Part shown: piece by piece, positions 11,236 through 23,746 of the stretch | How positions within the stretch are numbered: the first letter of the stretch is position 1 | Layout of the letters: the number at the start of each line of letters is the position of its first letter | Assembly (NCBI GenBank): GCA_019671005.1 | Contig: CM033741.1 | Coordinates: forward strand, 2,046,001 to 2,110,000 | DNA length: 64,000 bases | Reading direction: 5' to 3' | Origin: Hibiscus mutabilis | Taxonomy: Eukaryota; Streptophyta; Magnoliopsida; Malvales; Malvaceae | Made by a program: the position numbers and the translations under genes | The notes under the pieces: generated by a model | Database searches by the model: none | Told to the model about the DNA's origin: nothing | Seen by the model: only the letters and a program-made list of their open reading frames with translations

Positions 11236-12260
11236 TTAAAGGCATAAAAGAAGTGTGCAGTCCAGACTTTTCTAATAATTTTAGTCGTTATTAGTTTAAA
11301 TACTTATCAAATTAAATTTTATCTCTTTTAACTTTTAAACTAAATACTTATTAATTTTTTTAGTTTTAAATTTAGTCAACTTTACTACTCTCATGATCTA
11401 ACATCACCTTCATCTCAACTCACATATCATATGTATTAATTCTTTTGACACGTTATATCATATCCCATACCTATCTAGAAACTTTCTATAAAAACAAGAC
11501 ATATAAGATAATTCACTTGTAAGGGCTGTAGGCCAATCTCCAAGTGAAACGTGTGTGAGAATCTTTTCACCCTTTAATGTAATAGTTTTATTGATAATGC
11601 CGAATTTCGTTGAAGACATTATTTGATACATTTACCTATGTCATTTTATTTTTTTAACGTTCTAATCTAGTTATAAGATAATCAAGGGCGTATCTTTAAA
11701 GGATTAATAAAAGTTATAGCTCCCAAAATTTTAAAAATTTTAAATTTTAAAAATTTTAAATTTTTTTAAAAAAATTAATTTGGCACTTTTAAAATTTTTA
11801 AAAATTTATATTATACTTTAAATTTTTGATTATTTTAATTAAATTCCCTCTAATTTTTTTAAATCTCTTAGAATTATTAAAAAAATTAATTAAACCCTTT
11901 TTTAAAAAAAATCTTGTAAGCCTCTAAATTTTTTAAAAATTTAAGTTGTTCTCTTAAATTTTTACTTCAAGTTTCTCCATTGAAAATAATCTTTTAGTTC
12001 AATTTTATATTTAGATAAATTCGCACACATTTACGAATTACACGAGTTATCTAAAAAATTATTCTTTATTATTGTGGCTTCTTAATGAGTGCACGTATAT
12101 CATTTTTTTAATATATTAAGAAATAAAATGATATATGATCACGACTCAATTTCATTTGCAGTTTTTTTATTCCACATCGATACATAAAATTATTATCCTT
12201 TAAAATGAATTTAAATACCCAGTTTAAGAAAATAAAGATTTTAGCATACGCTAGAAAGTC

Positions 12261-12740
12261 ATTCTATTGTGGCATAAGCAAATCATTACCCAAAAAAAAT
12301 TCTAGAAGGAACGGAAATAAAGTCTCAACATTAGGCTTGGCCCAGGCCCAGGCCCGTATAAGATTCCAATATATTTGTTTTTTATTATAATTATTGGTAT
12401 TTAATTAATTAAAATTTTTTTGTTATTGATTAATTCTAATTGAATATTATAAATATTAGAATTTAAATATTTAATTGATTAAAAAATTAATCACCCATCC
12501 AATCTATGTGTTTTGTCGTGAAAAAGAAAATCATGATTTGCTGGCCGGTAGTAATTGAAAGTTAAAACAATCTACACGTCGAAGCAGAAGAAGTTAAACT
12601 TGCTAGCTAGGGGTTGTAACTTGTATGTATTGTAGACCAGTTGCAATATCTTATTTTTAACATTTTTATAGACTCCTCAAACATATTCACGGCATAGAAT
12701 AGATGGCAGTAATTGTCTGCCCTGGGTTTTGGTTTGGAAC
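12261..12740. repeat. Duplicated non-coding segment, copy A
   Basis: This stretch resembles 15700-16030 in the same orientation. Shared phrases in order include 'ggcataagcaaatcatta' / 'ggcataagtaagtcatta', 'caacattaggcttggccca' / 'taacattaggctagaccca', 'tcatgatttgctggc', 'tttttatagact' and 'cctgggttttggttt' / 'cttgggttttggttt'. Copies A and B lie on either side of the intact PCO gene. Confidence 0.6.
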
Positions 12741-13030
12741 CATGGACCATGGTCTTCGTTTTCCTATTTACGGTGATTGGCGGTTTCCAATATTAAAATT
12801 TAACTTGCATAGATTTTGCATGTCACCTTTTTAGATTAAATCAACCTATTATCTAAGAACATGTTACTCTTTTGAATTTAAAGCCCCCTATAAAATTTAA
12901 AATAATTAAGACAAAATATTAGGTTTTAGATTAAATTAAAAATTAAAATAATATGTTTTTAAAAAATATAAACTAAAATTGTTAAGTGAATTTATTACAG
13001 TTAAATGCCGCGATTCGAAAATACTTAAGT

Positions 13031-13060
13031 GAAGCCGAAGCCGAAGCCGAAGCCGAAGCC
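13031..13060 (+). repeat. (GAAGCC)5 hexanucleotide array
   Basis: Five perfect head-to-tail copies of GAAGCC in otherwise AT-rich DNA downstream of the PCO gene. It is not within a convincing reading frame. Confidence 0.9.
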
Positions 13061-13275
13061 GGAGGTCAAAATGCCTACTGCCAAAGGTGATTTTTCTGTA
13101 CGATCGGTTCACCCATTATGGGTAGTAGATCCCGTTCCAAAATTCTAACGCTCATTTTAGACACTTGAAAACGTGGGTTTTCCAACCATATTGTGTGTAT
13201 ATGTTTATATACTTCCTGTACAATACTGAAATAAAAAACACTGATTCTTTTAACAGGGAATTATTGTAGCTCCAA

Positions 13276-14357
13276 TTAGCATAGATCATCTACAACATCA
13301 AGTGGAGGACCAAGGTAAGGTGCCCCTTTAACAACTAAGTCATATTGCAGCTTTAGTTCTCTTTCCTCCAGCCAAGCATAACCTGGAAATTAATTGAAAC
13401 ATTGAAGCATAAATTTGGATGAATTTGGTAATTCCAATTCCAAATATAGTAAAACTTGAAGTTTGATGATTTACCGGGAAGTGAAGGGATGGGGAAGTCT
13501 GAGTAGTACGTGGAAGGCCTGCCGAAGTCGTCGGAGTAGGGCGGAGATAACACATCCAAGATAGCACAAGGGGTCAAGGCGGTGAATGAGTGGATCTTAC
13601 CACCATTCCTCGGGAACAACATGGATGGTTCACAAGGTGCATTGAAGATGCCGTCTATCGCGGTGGCCGCAACTCCACCTGCAATCATTTTGATATCATT
13701 TCTTCAATCCAAACATGATTGACAACGTAAACATTTATGCCAATTAAGACCCTTACTTGATCTGGGGCTAGAATTCTCCCCACGAACCCAATCGTAAGCT
13801 TTGATGTAAACCGAACCATAAAGAAGCTTGCTTAGAACCGTCATGCCAGGGTGATCGTGGAGAGGGAATACGCTGCCGGCCGGCAAGCAAAATATTCCCA
13901 TCTGCACAATTACAAACAACAAACCTGATTAATCACAATCCACACCTGAAATACATGAATATGAAACAAACAAAAGAACAGGGCTTGCACTACTTACTGA
14001 AAACTTGTCACATTCATGGATGTGAATGTAAGTTATTTCTGAAACTCCTTGCCCAGAAATCAACCCATTGCTGATCATGGCCTGGCTTGAACTTGGAGAT
14101 CCATCCGAGCTGAATTCATCTATGCCAACATCAACTGCTTCGAATAAATCTGCGTTTTTCGAAAATGAAATGCTCCCCTTCAATTAGTTTTCAAGAAAAC
14201 AAACCTAAAACATATACACATGAGAAGATGAAGGGAGTGGTGATACAGCACTTAAGATGTTTTTCAGCCATTGAATCTGTTGGAAAGTTGGAAGCTGTTT
14301 CTGGGAAAATACATAGTTACAGGCATCATATAACATTTGTACTTTGCTTTTCTCCAT
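13276..14357 (-). CDS. Plant cysteine oxidase (PCO), intact
   Basis: Non-haem iron thiol dioxygenase that oxidises N-terminal cysteine of proteins such as group VII ERF transcription factors, marking them for the Cys/Arg N-degron pathway; it serves as a plant oxygen sensor. Exons 5'->3': 14357-14252, 14149-13998, 13901-13757, 13678-13475 and 13382-13276. They sum to 714 nt (237 residues), with every splice phase consistent. Visible motifs: N-terminal LYDACNYVFSQ and PTFQQIQWLKN; ITYIHIHECDKFS at the exon 2/3 joint; PLHDHPGMTV carrying the two iron-binding His; YIKAYDW; GGKIHSFTA carrying the third His; AILDVLSPPYSD; YAWLEE near the end. The length is slightly below the usual ~240-280 residues because the exon 2 linker is short. 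A truncated copy lies at 8494-8880. Confidence 0.93.
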
Positions 14358-15286
14358 TGTAAAGTCCATGTGGAAACTTGTCACCCTTCACTTCTATTAC
14401 TAATATATATTAAGCAAGAAAAACCAGGGGGCTTATTTTGACTTTTTTAAATCATACAATGGGCTTTCTTTCTTCTCGTTGGAACTTTTCAAGAAACAAT
14501 CAACATGATTATAAAAATAAGACATACAGTTTAACAGTTTACTAGGGATGATCTTTTCTTTTGCTAAGTATTAATTACAACGTTCAGTTAATATAATGAT
14601 TTTACTTAATGTGATAATACTGGATTTGATTAATATGGGAAAAGAAAAAGGTAGCATATCATTATTATTTTATTATTAATTCCCCCATTTAGTTCTAATT
14701 GATATTATATTTTTACGCACTAATCGGAAAATTTTATTAATAAACAAATGTAACAACAAAAACATAATCTATTAAAAGTTTTAAAATATCTAAAAAGTAA
14801 AAAAATACAAATCTAAAAAGAAAAGATAAGTGTTGCACCGATCAGATCAAACGCTACATGCAATTGGAGAAAGGGACTTTAGGAATTGTGAAAACACGAA
14901 CTGGATGAAATCTCCAAAATTGCCAACCATCTTCCACACTTATCCCCAGAGATAACGATCTGCTACGGATTACATCGACAAACATCTCAGAAGGGAATCA
15001 AATTATCCATGACCACCGGTAAACGAATCAGAAACAAGCATTGTGAGGGTCATTGTATGAACAACAAACACCTACAAAAGCAACCATAGAACGTGTTATA
15101 AGACAGAGACATGCCATAAAGATAAACACGTGTCACAAAAGAAGAGAAAAGCGCATCAAGATGTACTATGAAAAAGAAAATAAAACAAATAGAATCAAAT
15201 ATAAAAAAACAAAAAAAATACGGATCACCAACAACATCAACCAACATTAAAACTGTTGTCGTCGTCGACTAAGCAATGGAAAATAG
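14358..15286. other. PCO upstream region
   Basis: This should contain the PCO promoter; a TATATATTA-like tract lies near 14403-14411 on the transcribed side. The segment 14810-15060 is less AT-rich but has no coding homology that I recognise. No other gene is seen. Confidence 0.4.
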
Positions 15287-15513
15287 TATTTCTTCCATCC
15301 CACAAATATTGTTTTTTATTGACTTTTTAAAAGTTAAATTTTAAACTTTGACTATAATTATATTAAATATTTTAAATAATTAAAGTTTATAAAATATAAT
15401 TTAAAATCTACTTGATTAGATATTTTTAAAAATATATTATTTATATTATTAATAATAAATTTTAAATAATCACAAGTCAAAATTTAAAAATTCTACTCAA
15501 ACAGAGGAAGTAA
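15287..15513. mobile_element. Stowaway/mariner-type MITE, degenerate
   Basis: The left end 'tatttcttccatcccacaaa' and the complement of the right end 'acagaggaagta' both resemble the CTCCCTCCGTCCC terminal motif of plant Stowaway MITEs, with TA at the borders. The interior contains the related inner phrases 'gactttttaaaagttaaat' and 'caagtcaaaatttaaaaat' in opposite orientation. The size (~227 bp) and AT-richness fit. The ends have diverged, so family placement is provisional. Confidence 0.5.
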
Positions 15514-15699
15514 TAAAATGAACTTTAATTATGCTTAAAGGGGAAGAAAGAGTTAACGAAACTAGTTCAAAATTGATATTAATCTCTTATAAAGTTATTA
15601 TATTATTATTTTCTATTAAAAATTATTTTTACATTTCAAATGATAAAAGATAAGATTCAAACCTATAAAATAAATGAATCTCTTATTACATTGTCATAA

Positions 15700-16030
15700 T
15701 GGCATAAGTAAGTCATTACAAAAAAAAAGTTCTTAGAATGGAAGAAAATAGAGCCTTAACATTAGGCTAGACCCATAGGCTCAGGCCTCCATAAGATTCT
15801 ATTTCCTCCCGTTTTGGCATGGAAAACAAAGATCATGATTTGCTGGCTGCTTGGCTGGCACTACTACTAATTGAAACATTCCACATATTCACAAACACGA
15901 GAAGTTAAAACAGGTAGCTAGGATTCGGATTGAAACCCATTTGCATATCTTAACTTTAACTTTTTATAGACTGATTTACACCATCCAAGACATGGCACTG
16001 ATGTTATGCCTTGGGTTTTGGTTTTAACTA
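15700..16030. repeat. Duplicated non-coding segment, copy B
   Basis: Counterpart of 12261-12740, same orientation, shorter through internal gaps. Similarity stops near 16030, just before an A-rich junction and a compositionally different island. The segment lies about 1.3 kb upstream of the PCO start codon. Confidence 0.6.
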
Positions 16031-16239
16031 TTTTATTTGTTTTCATGTTTACTTTTTTTTAAACTAAAGCATACCAACATTCATACATCAAAAAAGCACA
16101 ACACATACATAAAAAATAGAGTACAGAAAATGAAGAGAAGAAGCAATACAACATAAACAAGACAACAAAATAAAAAGAAAGAAGCAAGAACAAATAACAC
16201 AACAACACAACCAAAAAAAAAAAAACTAAACGAAAACAA

Positions 16240-16760
16240 AAGCAGAAACACGACAGAGAATCGGGACAAGGCTGACGAAGAAGAAGCCACATACGCTGAG
16301 TGAGACAGAGAAAGACACCAAGCCAGTTAACTTTCTTGTGATCTACATGGTCGCTTTCGGGGGCACGGAAGAAGAGGCAACGGTGACGGTAATGCAGCAA
16401 GAAAATCACCAAAATCATCGCATCGGGACAAAAATCGTCGATGACTGAAGGCGGGTAAAACGAGAGCCGGAGTCAAAACAACCGCCAAAAGTGGAGGCGG
16501 CTTGAAGAGTCACCGTCCAGAGAACTCGGCATACCAAGGGGCAAGGTGCCGACCCCTCAACTCTTCAGAGATCTCAGCTTCATCACACCAAACGAGAACC
16601 CGAACAGGGCTTCGGCCACCAGGGGAGCCAGATCCTAACAAAATGACCAAAATTAGTCAAAGAAAAAAACGTCAAAAAATTGAAAAAACAAAATAAAAGA
16701 AACGGAACAAAACAAACAAACGAAGAGAGCCGAGTGAAGGGAGGAGAGGCTTACAAGTTA
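16240..16760. other. GC-richer island, possible inserted element fragment
   Basis: Sequence here is clearly richer in G and C than its neighbours and begins after an A-rich stretch (16190-16250). Open frames on both strands are short, and none shows a domain I recognise. The abrupt composition change right next to copy B of the duplication suggests an insertion, for example a fragment of a non-LTR or Mutator-like element. No terminal repeats were found. Confidence 0.4.
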
Positions 16761-18838
16761 ATCTGCAGATATTTTTACATTTCAACAGTTTTATATTTGA
16801 GCAACCTACGATTCAAGTTAAAGGGAAATAATAACGTAAAATTTTGTATTTTATAAAAAATTCATCAATAATTTATTATAATTATAATGATAAAATATTA
16901 TGTTCAATCATTTTTCAATAGAATCAGTACTTTTTAATTAATAGAGGATAATTTTTTAGCATCTTGTATCATCATGATATTCTCTTTTTCTATTAAGATC
17001 ACTCACAATGTTCAATTCGGAATATAACTAATTTTAGATATAACATGTTTTATTATTGTTATTATTTTAAATAAATGTGTTGTATTTTATTTCTAAAGAA
17101 GTAACAAAAGTTGCTAAAATTCATCTATTCACGCTCTTGGACATCCATTCCTTAAGGAATTCCTCAAGTTGTACAAAATTTCTATTTACATTTTTAATTA
17201 TAATACTTTATTATATAGTCTAATACGATATATTTTTATCATTATATCCAACATATGTATTTATAATTAATTGGAAATGAACTAATTTATTTATCTTTTA
17301 ATAAAAAACATAAAATTTAAGTACAATAGCTAATTAATAATAATAATAAAAGCAATAAACCGAAAGCAGGCATTCAGAAAAGAGGCTTGGAGCGGAATGA
17401 TTTTTAGATGGGTAGTGCCCCAAAAACCAGACCATAAAACAGATGTATGTCTTAATCCAATAGAATTTACATACTCTCTCCCTAATTTTCTCCACCGAAA
17501 GCTCTGGTTTTCTCTCCTAATTTTAATCAATCTTCAAGTGTCGAGATCGAATTGACGAACTCTATTATAATATAAACACAATTGATTTGTTTGTAGCCTC
17601 GCCCAAATAATCATAATCATTTAAAATTTCAATATTAAAGCAGAAACAACTCAATGAATGATTTAAATGAAACTTTTATATTTAGATAGTTTTCTTTAAG
17701 GTATATATACTTCTCTTCTTCTTCTTTTTCGTTTTTTTTAATTTTAACGGCATACATGCCTCTAATTAAAGGTTTAAAATTGAAAAATAAAAACTATATT
17801 AAAAATGTGAAAAACTCTTTTTATTATATGGAAAAATATCTTATTCATTAGCAGTAAAAAGAAATTTTTTTATAAATATATTTAGTTTTACGTTTTAGAG
17901 ACATAATTTAGGATTTAAAGGTAAGAGATAAGAATTTATGGTTTAAGGTTATAATTTAAGGTTTAGGTTTTAAGGTAATTTTAATCCCAACCCCAAAATC
18001 TGTCTACACCTTCTAATTTAAAACTATTACACTTAACCCCTTAAACATTAACCTCAACTGAAATCCTAAACCCTCAAATGTATGGGGATTTAATTTGGGT
18101 AGCTTGATTTCTGAGGTGGAATATGAAGACGTTGATGTTGAACTTACGAAAGGAAATCAACAAATCATCTTCTCAACCATTAAAAAACCCGTTATCCATT
18201 TAAAACACGACACATTGCAAGAATATTCATTTTTTAATTATTTTTAGAAAAACTTTAAAATTTATTTTTTAAAAGAAACCTAAAATTTACAAAAATTTCA
18301 AATCAATCTTAAATCCCTAAAAATCTTTATATCTTAAATCTTTAAATCCTCACCGATGTTGTCGGCGGCGTCATCGCCGACCCTACCGGTACGGTCACCG
18401 GACTTAGCTGGTCATTTTTTCACCCTTGATCGTAGAAATTAACAAACAGTGTGCCAATCGAACGATTATTTCACGTTTAACGTTCATTGTTTGATAAATA
18501 CACCGTTCGATGGTTTCTGACGACAACAAGTGGGAAGAAATGGCAGGTTGAGTCCGTCGACGGCAGTAATGAGGATTTGAGAATATAGGGATGGGGGATT
18601 ATTTTAACAAGTTTTAGAATTTCAAAATTCTTTCATAAAATTTTAAATTATTAAAAAATTAATTTAAAGAAATTAAAATGACACTTGTTGATTTTGTATT
18701 GGTTAATAGTTTTTTTAAAACTAATTAATTACCAGACACTTAAAATTATAACTTTTAAAATTTTAAACATATATTTTTTTAAAAAATTACTTTAAACAGA
18801 GTAAAAAAAACACAATTTAAACGCTTATTTTAAGCATT
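16761..18838. other. AT-rich intergenic DNA
   Basis: No gene is supported. Features noted: degenerate 'ggtttaaggtttagg' phrases around 17880-17970, and a short GC-richer patch at 18355-18590 containing imperfect inverted phrases around 'ccaatcgaacgat' and 'caccgttcgatgg'. The rest is low-complexity A/T sequence. Confidence 0.5.
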
Positions 18839-19054
18839 TTGATAAGCCCGTGTTTTCCAGCTAGGCTTTTAAATACTCTGCTTTTGCCTCCTAAATCCAA
18901 CGGTTCACATTTGATCCTCCTCCCTCAACGTAATCATCGAATTCGTCCCCCCACCCATCAAAACTCCCCCCGAAACCTCAGATCTTATCATTTTCAAAAC
19001 CTACCCTTATCTTTAGTCTTTCCGGCCTTTGCCTTTTGCCTCTCTCTATTGACA

Positions 19055-20128
19055 ATGGCCGCCACCGCCACTTCGTCTCCCCGCGAGGAAAATGTCTACT
19101 TGGCAAAACTCGCCGAGCAAGCCGAACGCTACGAGGAAATGGTTGAGTTCATGGAGAAAGTCTCCGCTTCCGCCGACATCGAGGAGCTCACCGTCGAGGA
19201 ACGAAACCTCCTATCCGTCGCTTACAAGAACGTCATCGGCGCTCGCCGTGCTTCCTGGCGCATCATCTCCTCTATCGAGCAGAAAGAGGAGAGCCGTGGT
19301 AACGATGATCACGTCACTATGATCCGTGATTATCGGGCCAAGATCGAGGCCGAGCTTACATCCATTTGTAACGGGATCTTGAAGCTCCTTGATGCCCGGC
19401 TCATCCCCTCGGCTTCTTCCGGAGACTCCAAGGTCTTTTATCTCAAAATGAAGGGAGACTATCATAGGTATTTGGCTGAGTTCAAAACTGGAGCCGAACG
19501 CAAGGAAGCTGCCGAGAGTACTCTCACTGCCTACAAATCTGCTCAGGTTTTCAAAACAATGCCTCATTTTCCTTAAAGATCTGTTTGGATTTTTTTTCTA
19601 TTTTGGTTAACCTTTTCTCTGTTCATTAGGACATTGCCAACGCCGAGTTGGCTCCTACTCACCCGATTCGACTCGGGCTGGCACTTAATTTCTCAGTTTT
19701 CTTCTACGAGATTCTCAATTCTCCCGACCGCGCTTGCAATCTTGCCAAACAGGTTGAATACCAATTTCCTCTTCTTCTTCTTATGATTAGTATTAGTATT
19801 ATCGGAATTTTCATAAATCTAGACTTGCGGACGGTGATTTTTCTTTTCCCTTTATGGCCAGGCATTTGATGAAGCAATAGCTGAGTTGGATACTCTAGGA
19901 GAGGAGTCGTACAAAGACAGCACCCTCATCATGCAACTCCTCCGTGACAATCTCACTCTCTGGACTTCCGACATGCAGGTACATTAGTATCCACCTTCTA
20001 AAATAAAAATCATTTCCCCCTCTACAAAATGCATACTAATATATTCATAAAATTAGGATGACGGAGCCGATGATATCAAAGAAGCACCGAAGCGTGAGGA
20101 AGAGCAGCAACAAAACCCTGAGCAGTAG
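19055..20128 (+). CDS. 14-3-3 protein, non-epsilon group, intact
   Basis: 14-3-3 proteins dimerise and bind phosphoserine/threonine motifs in client proteins, including metabolic enzymes, H+-ATPase and transcription factors, in cytosol and nucleus. Exons: 19055-19546, 19630-19752, 19862-19978 and 20057-20128 (804 nt, 267 residues); all joints are GT-AG and in phase. Family signatures are present: RNLLSVAYKN in exon 1, VFYLKMKGDYHRYLAEF, THPIRLGLALNFSVFFYEI in exon 2, and STLIMQLLRDNLTLW in exon 3. The short acidic, glutamine-rich tail ends with PEQ. The four-exon structure and the REENVYLAKLAEQAERYEEM start point to the non-epsilon class. The start at 19055 is chosen because the longer upstream frame has no family similarity. 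Confidence 0.97.
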
Positions 20129-23100
20129 TGAGACTTTGCTGGGCTCTTTCTCTGTTATAATTTACCGATTAATGGTTTCAATTCGGAATGAAACTTCTAC
20201 CCATTTGATGTGTTTTTCAAAGAAGAAGATTTGCTGTTTCCATCACATATTTTAGGCAATTCTTGTCTTTGTTTAACTCAATCGTTCATGTGTTTTTTTT
20301 TTTTACCTTTTAAATTTTATCTTATAGCTTTCTGCGTGCTTCTGATTGCTCTCCGCTCTGGGATTATTTTTTACTTTGTGGAATGGAACTAAATATGATT
20401 TGGAAATCACAATGGGAATTTACTAGTGTTTTAGGCTGCTCTGCTCATTTACTTACTAGCTCTTGCTTTCTTTTTTAAACTTGTGGGGTCTGTCAAATAC
20501 TGAAAAGGAGTCGTCGTTTTACTTTTGGTCAATATAACCACTCGATGCTTGCTTTGCTTGCAATAGTATAGTAGGTGCTGGTTCAATCGATTGGGTGCCT
20601 CTTTTCATGAAAGTTGTTTGCCATTTTTTTATTTCTTTTTCTAATTGAACTAATCGTCGTGGATGACTTATCTTAATCCAATAAATTAAGCTTATTTCGA
20701 TTAAACCTGGATTGATAACATTATTGTAATAATGTTTAGGATGATTTTTAAATTTGTAATCGGATCTGAATTCAGACCTCTATAATATTAACTTTGTTTT
20801 TTGGTCTTAAGCTGTTTACGTACCGCTTCGTCTTTGTAAACTAATTAAGAGTGGGTCTCACTATCAATCCGAAGGTGTCTGGTACGATTGGGCTACTTTT
20901 TGAGAGCCCTACGTGAGTCTATCGTATATAATATGGGCTTCAGACAACGTAAGAACTAATAACCCGTAGAAAAAACAAATTTATGAACAATTGTTTAGAG
21001 AAATAGGCCGAACATTGTCAATGTGTCCAAACATATACAATCAGAGAAACAAGATCCAAGTCGACCATTGAATTTCTTTAGACATTTCTAAGGTTAAATA
21101 CTTTTTTTACCCCTAAAATTGTATCTTATTGTTATTTTAATTACTTTTATCATTAAACTTTTCTTTCTGTAAATCATATTATTCCGTACATTTGCAACAT
21201 ATAATATATATTAAATTTGATTTAAAAAGATAATTTTCTATTTTCCATTATTAAATGCATTTGTGTTGCGAGTGTCCGTAACACATCATTCCCTCATATA
21301 TGAATCCATATCACAAAATCCAAATAAATAAATAGTAAATCGAGAAGAGAGAGAGAGAGAGAGAGAGAGTGTGTGTTCAAACCGGAAGAGGAGTGGGCGA
21401 ACAAGTTAAACAATTGGTCAAAGATCCAAAGGTAAAGTTAACAGGACTTGGCATGGCATGTGACTCTTTATAAATAATATAATATGTTTAATCTCCCCAC
21501 AAACGGACAAAACCCTTTATCTCGGCTGATAAGGCAACGCTTTTCATTTCCATTTCGTCGTAACATCATTCAGCCTCGATCATTAACGCAAGTTTAAATT
21601 TATTAGCTTTTAATCTCACGATGTTATGCATTTTATATTTCGTTTATATAGCTACTTTCGTTATATAATAATTATAATACAAAAAAGGTGATAAAGCAAA
21701 ATCGTACAATCTTGCCTATTTATAGAGATTTTTTTATATAACTCGTTTATAAAAAAAGTTATATCACGTTAATGCATGATATTTTTAAAATTATATCACG
21801 TAATAACATTTGTAAAAAAATCACAGTCATTAATTCAATCGATAAGGAAATCATGAATTGTTTTTTTTATAATTTAATTTTCACATATTGAAGTGTATGA
21901 ATGATTTAATTTTTCTATAAATATATTTATGTGTCTTGATCTGAACGAAAGCAATGTGTTAATGTTTTGCATCAATTGGTTATTGGTAAAAATAACGGCA
22001 ACGACCAGAACGAATTTTGATGGAGTTTGAGAACGTCCGGCTGTGAGGGTGGATTCTATTTGTGGTGAATATGTGGTTCTCGTTCCCATCTTTTTTCGGC
22101 ATTGTTATTTTTTATAAAAGACATGTAGTCGAATAATTTTATCATTAAAGTGTACGTAAATTTATTAAAAACTTTAAAGTAAAACATATATTATTATAAG
22201 ACCATATTAAAATATTAAGAATAGTTATAAATTTATAATTATCGGTTGAGTTTGTGTTCAAAGTTAAACTCGTATTATCAATCTATTAAATATTAATTCT
22301 TAAAATTAATCAAAAATTATAATTAAATTACTTTATTAGTTCAACTGAATGAATGAAGATAATTTAATGACATAATTATTTATTTTTTTCAAAAGTTTAT
22401 AATTTCGAAAATGTTTTAAGCCTAAAAAATATCTGATTTCAATAGTTATTTTGAAGAGAGAAAAAAAGCTTGCTGCTTCAATTAAAAATACATATCCGTA
22501 TATAAAACAAAGAGAAAGATAAGGCAAGAGAATGGACTTCTGGCCTACCCTTCGCATCTGTCTCCGAAAAAGTGTCCCTGCATCATCATTTGGCTCACAG
22601 ATTCTTGTCTCCTTTTCTATGGTATGCTAAACGGGCATTCAACTTTGTGTTTCTCTTTTGACTTAAATAGTTTGATTTCTCATATATTTATTAATTCACG
22701 ACGTCTCAATTACACACCATGCGGGGTCAGGCCATTTTCCCTCTCCCCTTGCCTTAACAGTCAACATTAACAAACAAGTACAAGTTCAGCAATTGAGTGG
22801 TGAATGCAGGCACGAAATTAAAATTGAACAATGATGGGACATGTTAACTAATTTTAAAAAATATAATTTTAAAAAGTAATAAATTATAAAATTAAAAAAT
22901 AATAACCAATTTTTTGGGAGAAATATAAAGATTTAATTACAAAAATTTTAAAAATATTAATAATTTAAAAATAATTATAAAGTATATGTAAATTAAATTA
23001 AAATTTATACGATCTTTGTATTAAAAAATTTTCTAAAAATAAAAGGAGCAATAATTTCTTAGTTGAAAAATCCCCCACATTAATCACACAGTCCAGGAAA

Positions 23101-23746
23101 AAAAAAACACCTTTCCATTAAAACCCACACCCCCAATCAACTCTTTTCCTTTTTGGCCTCCAATTTAAGTAAGCAATATTTTCCCTTTAATTCTAACTCC
23201 CAAAACACTAACCTAGTGGAGTAATTAGCTGTGAAAACGCAGAGATTTATATGAAACGAGACTGCCACTGCCTGTTTGGTAGCTTGGTTGGTGAGTCATT
23301 ACTAGGTTTAAATCTGGGTCACCACAGTCCACAAAAAACAAACATTATTGACGCCCGCAATCACAATCCATTTCAGCCAGAGGAAAAGATTAGATAAGAA
23401 TACACGATCGTAAAGACTAGAGAGAGGTATTCGTTTTATTTTAATTTCTTTTTCTTTTTCTTTTTCTTTTTGTGTGGGTTAAATGTTAATGCCTCGAAAA
23501 CCTGAAAAATAAAAGAAAAATAGAGAGGATTAGACAGCGGCACAAAAGGCAAAGACCAAGCACACCCAGACATATTCCTTCTTTCTTCTCTCTTAGCAAT
23601 AAAAGCCTTTTACTACCATCATCTTTTTTTTTTAATAAAAATGAAAACAACTTAACTCTATCTCCATCTTTGAGTTTATCCTTGCTCGTCCACCCCTTTA
23701 GTTTTAGTGGGGGAGAAAGCTTGGGTCTTTTTTGTTTTGTTTTAAA
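20129..23746. other. Intergenic region between the 14-3-3 and VQ genes
   Basis: No gene was found in ~3.6 kb. It holds the 14-3-3 3' region, AT-rich sequence, a GA/GT microsatellite listed separately, and toward the right a CT-rich leader (from about 23400) that probably belongs to the VQ gene transcript. Confidence 0.5.
21347..21376 (+). repeat. (GA)n(GT)n microsatellite
   Basis: An uninterrupted GA run from 21347 to 21369 passes directly into a short GT run. It lies in intergenic DNA. Confidence 0.9.

Larger units (their letters stand above)
11239..13275. other. AT-rich intergenic DNA
   Basis: No gene is seen. Positions 11700-11960 are a low-complexity mixture of 'aaattttaaa' phrases. A duplicated segment and a short GAAGCC array in this interval are listed separately. 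The last few hundred bases should include the 3' end of the PCO transcript. Confidence 0.5.

Noticed and set aside
13031..13060. (GAAGCC)5 array as a CRISPR or regulatory array
   Set aside because: It is a perfect hexanucleotide microsatellite without spacers, in a plant genome.
16059..16418. 119-codon minus-strand frame with many Phe/Leu/Val
   Set aside because: The hydrophobic run comes from A-rich plus-strand sequence; there is no family resemblance and no start context.
18839..19054. In-frame N-terminal extension of the 14-3-3 protein
   Set aside because: The extension is unlike any 14-3-3 N-terminus and is probably the 5' leader; the ATG at 19055 gives the standard length.
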